The notes: generated from the sequence alone by a model not told the origin. A DNA stretch of 64,000 nt from Asterias rubens (GCF_902459465.1 NC_047082.1:8535407-8599406); one strand, 5' to 3'. Counted from the stretch's first letter, positions 36,849-48,177 are shown. Made by a program: numbers and translations.

Positions 36849-37423
36849 CAGTCCCCTGAGTTATTTTCAACTTTTGTATTTTCCTTCTTGTAGCCCCTTA
36901 CCAAGAATGGCTTTTAATCTTGTTTGGGGCAAACTTGCACTTAAAAGAGTATGTTTTTTTTTTATATTACAACTTTAACTATATCTTCACATAATCGAAG
37001 AATCTGTTGTCAATCAAAACAATGTAACTTATTGCTAATTATGGTGTACACGATTAACCATGGCTATCATTTCGGAAGAAACTTTGACACAGAGGACCAC
37101 GTCGAGCCACTGTTAAAGTTCGAGTCGATCATTTTACAAGATTGTGTTTTTTCATCGGGGATAAGGTTTTTTTACACAAGAATATCTTGCAAGGGGGATG
37201 TGCTGTGATTCATTTACACTTGTCTCGTAAAATGTAGCTACTGAGGTTGTAACATAATTAGACAGTTTCCGATTTGTACGGGGGGTAAACTTCCTGATGA
37301 CTGGACAGGGAATCGAACCCATAACGAATCATTCTCTAGAGATAAAAACATTCTGTCATGAACTATTCCCCAGCGATGACAAACATTCTCAATTTCGCGT
37401 AGCGCATGACGTCTCATAAATCA

Positions 37424-38310
37424 CCAGGGCCTAATTTCATAAAGCCTGTATACATAAAAACGTGCTAAGCACAGAACAATCTTGCGTAATGATAGTGTTA
37501 CCAACCAAAATTCCATGAAGTTTGCATTGTTGCAACTGGTGCCCCACCAATTGTTTGCTTAACAAAGAAGTTTGCTCAGCAACAGCTTTTTGAAATTCCA
37601 TGTAGTTGCTTGTCCAGGAAATGACGCCTATACCCCCCAAAAATTGCTCAGCATAATTTAGCAGGTTACAGTCACAGATTGTATATAAGATTTGACATTT
37701 TGGCTGGTAACCATAATTTGGTGCGCATAATTTTGTTGTGCTTAGATACTTTTTGTGCTTAAAGTCATTGGACACTTTCGGTAAACAGTATTGTCCAAGG
37801 CCCACACTTCGTGGATCACAACGAATACATATAAAATAACAAACCTGTGAAAATTTAGGCTCAATTGGTCATCGGAGTCGGGAGAAAATAACGGGAAAAC
37901 CCACCCTTGTTTCCGCAAGTTTCGCCGTGTCATGACATGTGTTTAAAATGAATCCGTAATTCTCGATATCGAGAATTGATAATTGTTTTAATGTTTTCTC
38001 AAAAAGTAAAGCATTGCATGGAATAATATTTCAAGGGAAGTCTTTTACCATAACATTCTGTAAACCCAGTAAGTTATCTGTAACTCTGTGAACTTTTATT
38101 TTGTTTTCTTTTCTGAAAGTGTACAATGGCTTTAAGCAGCTCCATGAAATTGAGCCCAATTTCATAATCATTTGAGAATAAAATCTTGCTAGGCACAGGC
38201 AAGTTTTGCTTAACCAAAAATGATTACCAGTCTAAATTCTTCACATTGTTGTAGCTTGTGCCCACTCTCAGCAGTTTGTTTCTGCTTAGCAGCTTGAAAG
38301 TGGGCCCTGG
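37424..38310. mobile_element. Larger element with CCAGGGCC ends, interrupted by C3
   Basis: The left end CCAGGGCCTAATTTCATAAA is matched in inverse by the right end CTTGAAAGTGGGCCCTGG. Subterminal TGCTTAGCA-type words recur on both sides. The family C MITE C3 sits inside at 37759-38135. No target duplication was recognised and no ORF resembles a transposase. Confidence 0.6.
37759..38135 (-). mobile_element. TTAA MITE family C, full-length copy C3
   Basis: TTAA at 37759-37762 and 38132-38135 bound the copy. The ends are AGTCATTGGACACTTTCGG and GTGTACAATGGCT. The centre holds the perfect 20-bp palindrome AATTCTCGATATCGAGAATT (37958-37977). CATGACACGGCGAAAC and GGGTTTTCCCGTTATTTTC are present in inverse. 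Confidence 0.82.
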
Positions 38311-38821
38311 CTTCGAACGGATCTAAAACACTTTGCCTTGAATGTTATATGTATTGGTGGTTTAAAGGGACATCGCAAACACATATTGACGCCAATATTC
38401 ACGACTTATACACAATGCCGCCCACATTGCCAATGTCAATATTGGGTCTACAACAAAGAGATACACAAAGGATTACAAGTTGAAGATGTAAATGACAAAA
38501 CGAAAGAAAGTATTCATTTCATAAAAGCATATTTAATATACAAGTATTGCATAATGATGATGCAGACTTCCATGTTCCTATCAATCAAACAAACATTATT
38601 ATGACAGGTAAACAAGTTATGAAAACAAACTTTAAAGAAGAAAAAAAAGAAACAAAAACAGAATGTAAGAGTACGGAAGTTGGGACCAAAAGAAGATTTT
38701 GTTTTTAACACATACGGGTCACAAAAAACATTTGCATTAATATGCCTTTACACATCAGTAAAAAAACAATTATGTTTGTTATCCCGCAATACAAAAGGTA
38801 TCATCAATTCGTAAATACCTC

Positions 38822-39072
38822 AGACAGTTTCGCTATTCCTATTGGTGGAGAGCGCGTCACGTGAGGGTGTTTAAACGGTTGATAATGACCAGCTGGAGCT
38901 CTGTTTATAGCCGGTTGTCTTCGGATACTACGCGCTAGTCTTTGTGCAAGACGTTTCTTGTTATGGGCGATGCGGGCGCTGTCGGTGAGTTGGCAGCGTT
39001 GTGTGTGTAAGGAAAACGAGAACGTCTTGCACCAAGACTATACGCGCACGAACGGATCTGGAAACTGTCGTC
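38822..39072. mobile_element. CpG-rich foldback element
   Basis: The outer ends are AGACAGTTTC and GAAACTGTC. The inner arms are ACGCGCTAGTCTTTGTGCAA (38930 onward) with GACGTTTC, and GAACGTCTTGCACCAAGAC (about 39019 onward) with TATACGCGC in inverse. About 250 bp, non-coding. Confidence 0.65.
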
Positions 39073-39181
39073 TCAGTCATAACAATGCAGCACACTGACG
39101 TACAGAGCTCAAGCACGTCGGGAAACGTATACGTTTTGCAGAGTTTCTTACTTTATTACGCCTTTTAACCAACATTTATGA

Positions 39182-39351
39182 ATGGGAATAAAAGAGTAGT
39201 GACTCGTTCTTAAACGACCGTTTAAAACCTTGCACGGTCGTTGCCGTGCGATATAGGCACTCGCCTTCGGCTCGAGCCTTGATCACACGGCAACGACCCT
39301 GCCGGTTTTAAACGGCCGTTTAAGAACTCGTCGCTACCTTTTTATTCCCAT
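39182..39351. mobile_element. 170-bp MITE with about 45-bp inverted ends
   Basis: ATGGGAATAAAAGAGTAGTG then ACTCGTTCTTAAACGACC is mirrored by GGCCGTTTAAGAACTCGTCG and CTACCTTTTTATTCCCAT. The inner ACGGTCGTTGCCGTG and CACGGCAACGACC also pair, so the whole unit folds. It is followed by AT-rich sequence. Confidence 0.8.
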
Positions 39352-39802
39352 ATTAAAAATCTGCAGTACTCGCTGCTTAGGATTCGAAATACCTCTAGTC
39401 ACCGTTACCGCGGTAACGCTTCTCAGATTCAAATTTTGGGGCATAAAAACTGATACCTTTTTACGTAACCACTTTACTTCGAAGTGAAATATTACTGAAA
39501 AAGGCTTTCCAACGCACCTGTTGGCCTCTGTAGCCACATATTTTATTCCAATTAGTTTTAAGAGTGATTACTGAAGGTATACCTCCCCTTTAAAGGTCAA
39601 AGGTCAATACACTCCGTGTCCAACAGATCTTGTGCAAGAAAATGAAAAATAAACGCAAGTCTTTAATCTCACGCTGAAAAGTGTAAATCTTTATTTTAGT
39701 TGGTAATCTTGACGTCAGTGGCTGCCAATAATAAAATGGGTCTGTACTTACCACATTTTTTTCAGAGCCCATTTTTTTCAATTTTTGTATCTCAATGTTT
39801 TG

Positions 39803-40092
39803 CACAAAATAACAAACCTGTGAAAAATTTGACTCAATTGGTCATCGAAGTGGCAAGAGAATAATAAAAAAAAAACACCATCGGTGCACAATTTGGTGTG
39901 CTTCGACATGCCCAATAAATGAAGTGTTTTATTGTTTGAGTGAAAGATTACCTCTTTCTCGAAAGCTAAGTTACTTCAGAGAGAGCCGTTTATCACAGTA
40001 TTTTATACTATCAATAGCTCTCCATTGCTCGTTAGTAAATTGTTATGCTATCAATTATTTTGAGTAATTACCAATAGTGTCCAGTGCCTATA
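39803..40092 (-). mobile_element. TTAA MITE family A, copy A10, reversed, left end lost
   Basis: Reverse-orientation family words appear in order: AACAAACCTGTGAAAAATTT, GACTCAATTGGTCATCG, CTTTCTCGAAAGCTAAGTTA and AATTACCAATAGTGTCCAGT. The terminal TTAA is mutated to TATAA. Confidence 0.75.
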
Positions 40093-40103
40093 AAAATAGA
40101 GCG

Positions 40104-40345
40104 CGTTATCGTGGCGGTGCACGCTGCTAAAACGCATAGGGTTCGAACTGCCTTAAGCCACTGGGCTAGCTCGGTGGTGTCTAGGGTAAGAAATTGCTCT
40201 TCCTAGCAATAAAAATCCCACCTTCGAGTGATTTGGCGTTTTTAAAGAACTCCGGAAACCACCGAGTTTCATAATGCACATGGGTGTGAAGGTAAACACA
40301 TATTATTTGCCCCAATGCAAAATTAACATCTATATTAGAGCGAGT
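40104..40345 (+). mobile_element. tRNA-derived SINE, decayed copy
   Basis: Shares ACGCATAGGGTTCGAACTGC, GCTAGCTCGGTGGTGTCTAG and the tail ATGCAAAATTAACATCTAT with the copy at 58.83 kb. The B-box region is replaced by unrelated sequence. It lies just past the 3' side of the bHLH gene. Confidence 0.5.
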
Positions 40346-40377
40346 GATGATATGAAAAAGGAATGAAAATATATGTC

Positions 40378-40383
40378 TTTAAT
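40378..40383 (-). terminator. Possible polyadenylation signal of the bHLH gene
   Basis: The variant hexamer ATTAAA occurs on the minus strand about 190 bases after the stop codon. No canonical AATAAA was noticed between the stop and the repeats that begin near 40.34 kb. The hexamer is short and the region is AT-rich, so this is weak evidence. Confidence 0.2.
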
Positions 40384-40574
40384 ATTGTCATTGTTTATCT
40401 TCATCAAAACCATTGATAACAATGCGTCTGAATACCCTGGGTTATACACTTGCAACGTGTGCGTTCTAACAAATAACTTGAAGACGGTTATAAATAAAAC
40501 TTCTAATTGAGTAGTCACATCACGCAAGGAACAAGTCTTAGACTCAGTCACTCGAGAAAGTGTTTTAAGTTGTT

Positions 40575-41423
40575 TCAAGGTTTGTCCACACACTGTTGAC
40601 ACGACGGAGTTGCGTACGTGGTTTGCGTGACCGAATGAGGTTGCAGAAGTCCGGGAGGCGACACGGCCGATGGCACTTGTCTCGCCGGGAACGACGGCAC
40701 GATGGCCGGCGTGCCTGCCGACGCGGATGACGGTGCAATGTTCGGACTCTTGTCCTGCGACAGATAGCTTGGGAAAGGGTAGCCACTGAAGTAGGGAGGA
40801 GGAGGCGAGATGTGAAGCTGGGATTGATTCACGTAGCTCACCATCCTCTTCATCTCCTCCAGTGCATTTGCCTGCATCAGGATGTAGTTCTTTGCTAAGA
40901 GGAGTGTAGCAATCTTAGAGAGTTTCCTCACGGAGGGACTGTGCGCGTAAGGAATGACTGAGCGAAGTTCATCCAGTGCATCGTTCAAATCATGCATTCG
41001 TCGCCTCTCCCGTGAGTTGATACTCAACCTGTTGTGTTTCAAGTTCTTCCCGGTGGATTTAATCCCCAAGCCCCCTTTACCGCCTGCTTGCCTCCGTGAA
41101 TGCGGCCCGGTCTCGTCTCCTGATTTGGTGTTGCTTTCTGAAGAGGGTCCCTCGTGTGTTGCTCCGAGCTCTCTTGAAGTCTTACTCTCGTCAGAGTCAG
41201 TGGATGAGTTCGAATCGGAGCAACTTTCTCGGTAGCCGATGCGGCACGAAGAGCGTTCCACCCCGGCGAAGCACCACCGTGTCTCGTCCAACTTCACCGC
41301 CGTGTCAACCATCTTATCCAAGGTAGACGCCATGGTGGTGTGACGGGTTGTGTCCGGGGGTTCGGACGAGTTCATCTGGGACGTCTCCTGGCCTCTAAGA
41401 TTGAAACGTTCCTCCCAAGACAT
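40575..41423 (-). CDS. bhlhe22: bHLH transcription factor, Bhlhe22/Bhlhe23 (Beta3) group
   Basis: A single open exon encodes 282 residues, from ATG at 41423 (context TCATCATGTCTTGG) to TGA at 40577-40575. The bHLH domain lies at about residues 132-192. Its basic region contains [20 protein letters not shown] (135-154), with the E-box-contacting Glu at 139. The loop has [14 protein letters not shown] (157-170) and helix 2 has [14 protein letters not shown] (171-184). This combination marks vertebrate Bhlhe22/Bhlhe23 and separates them from Olig and neurogenin proteins. The N-terminal third is Ser/Thr/Asp-rich and looks disordered; the C-terminal 80 residues are Pro/Ser-rich, starting with SPPPPYF (206-212). 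Family members bind CANNTG sites as dimers in the nucleus, mostly as repressors in neuronal and sensory differentiation. An invertebrate usually has one gene for both vertebrate paralogues, so the symbol is approximate. A splice acceptor at 41449-41448 suggests an upstream non-coding exon. Confidence 0.95.
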   Translation of the reverse strand: MSWEERFNLRGQETSQMNSSEPPDTTRHTTMASTLDKMVDTAVKLDETRWCFAGVERSSCRIGYRESCSDSNSSTDSDESKTSRELGATHEGPSSESNTKSGDETGPHSRRQAGGKGGLGIKSTGKNLKHNRLSINSRERRRMHDLNDALDELRSVIPYAHSPSVRKLSKIATLLLAKNYILMQANALEEMKRMVSYVNQSQLHISPPPPYFSGYPFPSYLSQDKSPNIAPSSASAGTPAIVPSFPARQVPSAVSPPGLLQPHSVTQTTYATPSCQQCVDKP

Positions 41424-41447
41424 GATGAGAATTTGATCTGTTTAATC
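41424..41447 (-). other. Putative 5' UTR segment and splice acceptor of the bHLH gene
   Basis: On the minus strand the sequence CCGATTTCCTCAG ends at 41448, 24 bases before the ATG, and is preceded by a pyrimidine-biased stretch. This is a good 3' splice site and would put the rest of the 5' UTR in an upstream exon, perhaps at 41.7-42.2 kb. One possible donor is CATGAG|GTAGCA on the minus strand near 41.74 kb. Vertebrate Bhlhe22 and Bhlhe23 are intronless, so transcription from a nearby promoter without splicing is equally possible. Confidence 0.4.
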
Positions 41448-42781
41448 CTGAGGAAATCGGTTAGCACATAATCAAGTAGTCACTTGTGATTTGTATGGCA
41501 CCACCAAACCGTTTAAGTTGAAGTTGGATCACTCAAGAGCCGAGCCCTCAAACCAGTCATTATTTGTCATCTGCTCTTCGTGTCAAGTACTTCCCGTTTA
41601 GCTGTTAACTTGACACACACAAACTCCAAAGGGAAAGAAAACACTCTCACAGTCTTGCTGATTTAAAAGTGGCACACTGGTAGAACATAACCGGGTGTGG
41701 TTCCACTTTGATTTGAAGAGCGGTAATTACGTTGCTACCTCATGAAAAAGTCATCCCAGCCAACAATCACACGTGAACATGGCACCATGCACAAACTGTA
41801 ACAACGGTTAAACACAAACACACCGTTTGAATAAAGAAATCAGCTTTCAACGACCAGTGACAAAGTTGACAGAGAGGAACAGCCGTGCTTTTCCTCCTTC
41901 GTCTGAAAGCCAGTTATGTCGAAGCGGGTTTGCAAGAGAGTGAAACCAACACTCTCCAACACTCGAGTATCGCCCGAGAGCCCAAACAGTGGCTACCACC
42001 CGAACATGAGAACAAATCGTATTGGTTTTACTATCAAAATCTCTTCACTACGTCCTGGCCAGCTGAGGCCCAGTGCACTGACGCCGTTTAGATTTCTTCC
42101 TCGTCCCCTCGAAAGCCCGAGCACAGCCTTTCGAATCAGAGGGGCTTTCAGACAGGGGGTAGTCCCTTGAATTGTTAAGCACCGCCCAGGCGTTGTCGTG
42201 ACCGTATCTCTCCAGTATGTTGGTTGATATGTCAGTTCAAATAAAGCCAGGGCCAATGGTATTACCTAATTAATTAATCAGATCGCAATATGACAGCCGT
42301 ATCCCTCAGACGTATGCGATGTTGGGAAAGAGGCAACGCAAGATCAAAAACCTCAAATTTTGGGAGCAGACGGCTCTTGCATGACTGTATTCGTGAAAGG
42401 GACACGACCGACCGTAACTTGAGTTGGGTCAACGGAGAGCAACATTAACCATATTAAAATCGTTTGATGAAAAAATCATTCAACTAAGTAATCTATCGTG
42501 CACTTTGGGGACTTAGCCGAAATATTTTAGTTGTGATTATCTTTTGCTCCAAATAATTTAATTTCAAATACTTAAAACAAAAATTCAGAATAACCCAAAC
42601 TTGCAACCATTCCAACTCAATTGAAGATTATTATTTCATGGTGTTTCCACAAACCTTACCACATCGTACTTCCACCATGCACATTTTAAACAAAAATGTT
42701 TGTTGATGTTTTTTGGCCACATATCAATTTGTAAGCGCTCTCTCAGTATTTCAATACCCCTAAGAAATTATGAAATGTGGC

Positions 42782-43311
42782 CCAGGGGCCGATTTCTCAC
42801 TCAAAGCAAGACAAATTGCCAGTATATATTATATAGTGAGTTGTACTGTGACATCAAACTTTAGTTAGCAACTACGATTGATTTGCATTTAAAGGCAGTG
42901 GACACTATTGGTAAGTACTCAAAATAATTATTAGCATAAAACCTTACTAAGTGACGACCAATGGGGAGAGGTTGATGGTACAAAACATCGTGAGAAATGG
43001 CTCCCTCTGAAGTGCCATAGTTTTCGAGAAAGAAGTAATTTTCCACAAATTTGATTTCGAGACCTCAGATTTAGAACTTGAGGTCTCGAAATCAACCATC
43101 TAAAAAAGCACACAACTTTGTGTGACAAGGGTGTTTTTTGTTTCATTATTATCTCGCAAGTTCGATGACCGATTGAGCTCAAATGTTCACAGGTTTGTAA
43201 TTTTATGCACATGTTGAGATACACCAAGTGAGAAGACTGGTCTTTGACAATTACCAATAGTGTCCAGTGTCTTTAAGATCAATCTTAGCTCTTTGTGAAA
43301 CCGACCCCTGG
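42782..43311. mobile_element. CAGGGGCCGATTTC-ended element, split by A11
   Basis: CCAGGGGCCGATTTCTCACT at the left and GTGAAACCGACCCCTGG at the right are inverted ends. Only about 105 bp on the left and 35 bp on the right belong to it; the rest is copy A11. Without the insert it is about 140 bp, akin to the element at 1656-1821. Confidence 0.7.
42889..43276 (+). mobile_element. TTAA MITE family A, copy A11, full length and nested
   Basis: TTAA at 42889-42892 and 43273-43276 bound this copy. The ends are AGGCAGTGGACACTATTGG and AGTGTCCAGTGTCT. The perfect stem GATTTCGAGACCTCA / TGAGGTCTCGAAATC is at 43053-43093. It inserted into an older palindromic element. Confidence 0.88.
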
Positions 43312-43696
43312 TAATGCTCAGTGGTTTCCATTTTTATTTAAAAAAAAGGCAACATGAAACAGTAACCGGATAAGCATCGACAGACACAGCATTTTGTCAC
43401 ATCTGGTTGACTTGAACATCGCCGCACTTAAATAAATGATGGCTTTTTATTTTGCTGTCTGTGGATCCACGTACGAACCCAGCGTGTCTGACACATCGCT
43501 GGGTGTTTCTCGCTTACATGTCGAGTTAAGTCACTTCGTCACAATTTACACATCTTCTGAGAAAAAAAAACGTGTCTTTTGGGTTTTGATGGACCAGCAA
43601 TGGGTTTAATTATGCAGTAACCTAAAAAATAAAATAAAAAACGGGAAATGGCCTGAGTCTTTTTCAAAGGCGAAATGACAAAACAGGACATACTTG

Positions 43697-43937
43697 AAAA
43701 AACATCCTTGTCACACGAAGTTGTGTGCTTTCAGATGCTTAATTTCGAGACATCAAAATCTAATTTTGAGGTCTCGAAATCAAATTCGTGAAAAATTAAT
43801 TCTTTCTCGAAAACTACGTTACTTCAGAGGGAGCCGTTTCTCATAATGGTTTTTACTATCAATAGCTCCCATTACTCGTTACCAAGTAAGGTTATGCTAA
43901 TAATTATTCTGAGTAATTACTAGTGTCCACTGCCTTT
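43697..43937 (-). mobile_element. TTAA MITE family A, copy A12, truncated
   Basis: Reverse orientation. It contains TTGTCACACGAAGTTGTGTG, the stem-loop TTTCGAGACATCA / TGAGGTCTCGAAATC, GAGGGAGCCGTTTCTCATAA and the end GTGTCCACTGCCTTTA. Confidence 0.75.
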
Positions 43938-44131
43938 ATTACATGCAGATTGGTTTTAAACTGATATAAACCATAACTCATGCATACAATTATGTCCTTT
44001 TAGCCAACGTTTCTTTTTCCCTCTTTTTTGTTTTCCTTTATTTATTTTGTTTTCGTTTTAAATCGCAAAACCCTCCCTCCTTTAGCGCTTTTGTCCATAC
44101 AGAACGGCCCATTACCACTTAAATTATTTAC

Positions 44132-44230
44132 CAATAAAGTGATGTTATAATCAACGCCGCGGGGAACCAGCGATATGGAGCCGAAACAGACGAACAAAAG
44201 ACACAGTGCCGTCGGACCTTTTTCCGCCAT
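44132..44230 (-). CDS. Possible first exon with signal peptide
   Basis: ATG at 44230 sits in a good start context (GAGAAATGGCGG). It opens MAEKGPTALCLLFVCFGSIS, a short polar start followed by a hydrophobic core typical of a signal peptide. After 33 codons there is a donor-like TTATTG|GTAAAT in phase 0. The sequence just upstream, 44.23-44.46 kb, is richer in CpG than its surroundings. If real, the gene would continue to lower coordinates, past or around the bHLH gene. No downstream exon was found, so this is only a candidate. Confidence 0.22.
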
Positions 44231-44684
44231 TTCTCACTGCCTCTCACGGGAATTGCAATAGTTCGCGCGGCATTTTATCGTCAGCTGCTGGAGTGGCTTT
44301 GCTTTAGACACAGCAAGACCTGCGGGGTTTTCTGTCTCAAGTTAGAGCACTTCAACTTGCTCGAGGGGCCATTGTTTTCTTTTTACCGTTTGGAAACTGC
44401 AACAGACACAGTTTAAAAGCTTCCACGGTTTTAGAACAGAGCTTTATCGTGTAACTCTCGACACGGTCACGTTCCCTTATTGTAACAGTAATCATGACTA
44501 TTGGATCGCATTATGGGACAAAACAGGGACCCGGCTAATCACCTTTCTTGCCTCGGTTTGAATAGTACAATAGTGCAAGTAAAGTGAGACAAAAATAAAA
44601 TGGCAGGACATTGAAGTTCTTATAAACCGGATCTACGTTACATGTTGATGAAGTCATGGATATAGCATGTCGTGTGCTTTGAAT

Positions 44685-44961
44685 TTAAAGGCACTGGACA
44701 CATTTGGTAATTGTCAAAGACCAGTGTTTTCACTTGGTGTATCCCACCATTATGCATAAAATAACAAATAGGTGAAAATTTTGACTAAATTGGTCAACGA
44801 AGTTGATTGGAAATAAGGCAAGAAAAGACACCCTTTTGGCACAACTTCTGTGTGCTTTCAGATGCCTAATGAAAATTCATTGCTCGTTACTATAAGTATT
44901 AAGCTTTTATTTATGCTAAAAATTAATTTGAATAATTACCTATAGTGTCCAGTGCCTTTAA
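44685..44961 (-). mobile_element. TTAA MITE family A, copy A13, internally deleted
   Basis: TTAA at 44685-44688 and 44958-44961 bound this copy. Ends are AGGCACTGGACACATTTGG and TAGTGTCCAGTGCCT. The central 100 bp with the GAGAAACGGCTCCC segment are missing, but both ends are intact. Confidence 0.83.
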
Positions 44962-45896
44962 ATTGCTTAGTGTGAATTTTGTTTTTGTGTTCTTGGTGGG
45001 GGGGGGGGGGGGGCTTCAGCCGTTTTCTTGTCACTATTATTCCCCGATGCTCTATAGAGATTAAGAGGTGGGACTTACATTTATACATAGATATACAGTA
45101 TAAGAATTTAAGAAGCCTTGAAGGAAAAAAGACGGAAATTACGAGTGGGTATAATCGGCTTACTTCTTTTTCTGAAAACATCCCGGGATCTCCAAACTGA
45201 AGTAGCCCCATCTCAAATTCTTTGTTCTTATACCCCGCCCTGATTGCCGCACATCATCCAATAACCATAAAGGCTCGTTGCGCTTGACTGAGGCCCAATC
45301 ATACCCTACACTAGATTAGGCATAGCCGGATGCCTTCTCATAACAGGGCTGCCAGTAAAATGCGTTTTTTTTTTCTTCTCGCACCATATGTCTCTCGGCT
45401 GCTGAGAGCTGCCGCACTGCAGACAAGCAGAAACTGGCATGGACAAGAGAAATATCATGGCAAACCCTACTGGGACATCATTCTGAATAATAAACATACA
45501 GAGCTGTAATAATAAGACTCGTCTTGGAAAATACTCTCTTTTTTATAAGTTTTCTCCGGACCGATGTACGAGGTTTTTGCCTTTGCGAGTGCGAGTGAGT
45601 TAGCCCCCCGGAGACTGAGACCCATTACGGGGGGATATCCCAGCAAAGATGGGAACATCTGTTCGGTGATTCTTCGGTGTCGAGGAACATAAACGAAGCG
45701 GGGTTTTGATGGATAGGTTATTCGGGAGAGGTCAATCCGTCAAAAACCCGAATCCTTCTCCCAGTCTGAGCACGGCTTAAAAATATCAAATATTGTGTTT
45801 ATGAAGGGAATATTTATTTATTGGGATGCGATAAGCTCGTTGACCCATTAACGGGATATGATAATGTAAATGCAACTCAGGAGACTATTGTCAAAG

Positions 45897-46137
45897 TACA
45901 TCGAATAAGTAATACAACCACAAGGCTGTCTGTACAAATACTTCGAATAAGTAATTCAACTCTTGTATTTTTATTCCAGTTCGTCTGTAAAAGTACATTG
46001 AATAAGTAACACAACCATGGGCTGTCTGTACAAATACTTCGAATAAGTAATAAAACCCGGTGTTCTGTTAGAAAGCTTCGAATAAGTAATAAAACTCATG
46101 TATCTTTATAATACTACTTCGAATAAGTAAAACAACC
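45897..46137 (+). repeat. Minisatellite, CGAATAAGTAA words
   Basis: ACTTCGAATAAGTAATACAA-like words recur six times at 37-51 bp spacing, with CTGTCTGTACAAA between some copies. Confidence 0.8.
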
Positions 46138-46310
46138 ATAGTGGGTACTGACTTTGTAAGGACGGGGTTTGAACCTGAGACCGCCTGAATAACTTTGTCC
46201 CATTGATTAGTAAAATTGGTACATAAGTACAGGATTTGTGCTGGCTATAGTCTAGGTGACATTGAATTCAATGCACTTCATTGCCTTCAAGACTGTACAT
46301 TGTTCACTAT

Positions 46311-46635
46311 TTAAAGCCATTGGACCCTTTCGGTAAACAGTATTGTCGTGTATTACAACTTCTATATAAAATAACAAACCTGTAATAATTTAGGCTCAAT
46401 CGGTCATCGGAGTCGGGAGAAAATAACGGGAAAACCCACCCTTTTATCTACAAGCTTCGCCGTGTCATTACATGTGTTTAATTCTCGATATCGATAATTG
46501 ATATTGTTTTACTGTTTTCTCATGGAATAATATTTCAAGAGAAGTGTTTCACCACTACCTTCTGTAAACCCTTTAAATTATTTGTAAAATCTGTGAACTT
46601 TTTTTTTCTGTACCGAAAGGTTCCAATGGCTTTAA
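46311..46635 (-). mobile_element. TTAA MITE family C, copy C4
   Basis: TTAA at 46311-46314 and 46632-46635 bound this copy. Ends are AGCCATTGGACCCTTTCGG and GGTTCCAATGGCT. The centre palindrome is partly decayed (AATTCTCGATATCGATAATT). Confidence 0.8.
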
Positions 46636-48177
46636 AGTTTACGAAAATGTCTCTAAAATTTAATTTTCTAAATTAATTAATACTTGTTCTCATTATGATA
46701 AATCTTTTACTCTGGCTTTATTGTGACTGGCAATGATTTCGAGTTGACTCCTTTCCCTCAATCTTCTGTGCTTATTACTCTGCTTATCTGTGGAATATAA
46801 TGCGTTGAGAAGAGTAGTATAAAACAAATGTTGACATGAACTGACAACAATGTCATCCTCCCGCGAACCCTACTCTCCTATCCACTCGTATAAGCTTCCC
46901 GTCCCATTCTCTCCATGCCGCGACAGAGACAAATCTTAATTTAGCATGACCGCCAAAACATTTTAGGTGAGCAGATGTTGCTCCAGTCCCCAGTGAGTTA
47001 CGGGGTAAATTAAGCCCAAATAATATATGTCCCAAGCACCCCAGCTTATAGTTTAACTGAATTACAAGGAAGGGGAAATTACCATGGTATTGGTCTCTCT
47101 GCTGTAGCCACGCAGTCCACTGGAGATCGAGAACGCATCAATTACAGTGATGGGTTCAGTGTGAGTTAGAAATGTCTTGCGAACACAACACACCCACACC
47201 AAAGTGGAATTTATATCTGCGTTTAAAATCGCGATATTAAAACTGATGTAAGCATTCCTTTGTCAATTAACAATATTTCGAGTTGTGGATTTATTATTGA
47301 GTTTGCCTGATTGGCGTTATAGCGTGATTGAAAACACATTATAAACGTGCACAAACTCAAAAGAAAGATGTGCATAGTCGGTATTTCATGCTTTGACTAA
47401 TACATAAACCAATACGCACTCAACATCTTCCTGTTTTTAATTACATCTCAAATCGACACACCCCAGATTCCGTTGTGAAAAAAACAGGGAGTTTTCATAT
47501 TCCTAAAGTTTATTTTATACCGTACTCCATTGCAGCAGGCTTAGCTGCTCGCCACAACAAAACAACTTACACTTCATGTCAATATAGACACTCAAGCCAT
47601 AACCCCTTGTGCTTTCGTAATTGGAGCGATTATAAACACACATGAGACTGTGCGTAGCTGGCACCTACGCTGTCCTATACACCAGGTGCGCGTGGAGGAA
47701 CCAAGCGCTATCTTCACCCGATAGAAATTCTGTTTTGTACGTTAGAATTACGATCCTCAAAATTGTCCTAATTTTTTTTGTTTAAGGATTCCCTTTTTTG
47801 AATCGATTTTAAATAAAAGAAATTCCCCCATTGTAAAGCACTACGACAGTGGCCATTTTGATGTACAGAAACAAAATTGCCTAAACCGTTGATACATCGC
47901 TCACCATGCCACAACGTATACAAAAAGACGCGCGCTTGTCAAACATCACTTTCTAGAAAGCGCGCCAAAATAAAGTAAACACGGGGGAGCTGAAGACGAG
48001 ATGCATGGGTCTATTTACATTTAATCGCTTTGTCATACCTCCATCTGTTCCAGTGTAAGTATCCATAAGTCTTTCGCATCACTTGGTAGTGGAGGACGGT
48101 TTGCCTCATGAAAGAGAAATTCTTTCAAAAACTAAAAATGGGTAAAGGAACCCAAAATATGCAAACAAAATAGTTTA
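46636..48177. other. No gene seen
   Basis: A 60-codon minus-strand frame at 46,853-47,035 is less AT-rich than its surroundings. It is unrecognised and has no evident splice partners. Confidence 0.45.

Noticed and set aside
40954..41326. Plus-strand frames of 76-93 codons
   Set aside because: They are antisense to the bHLH coding sequence.
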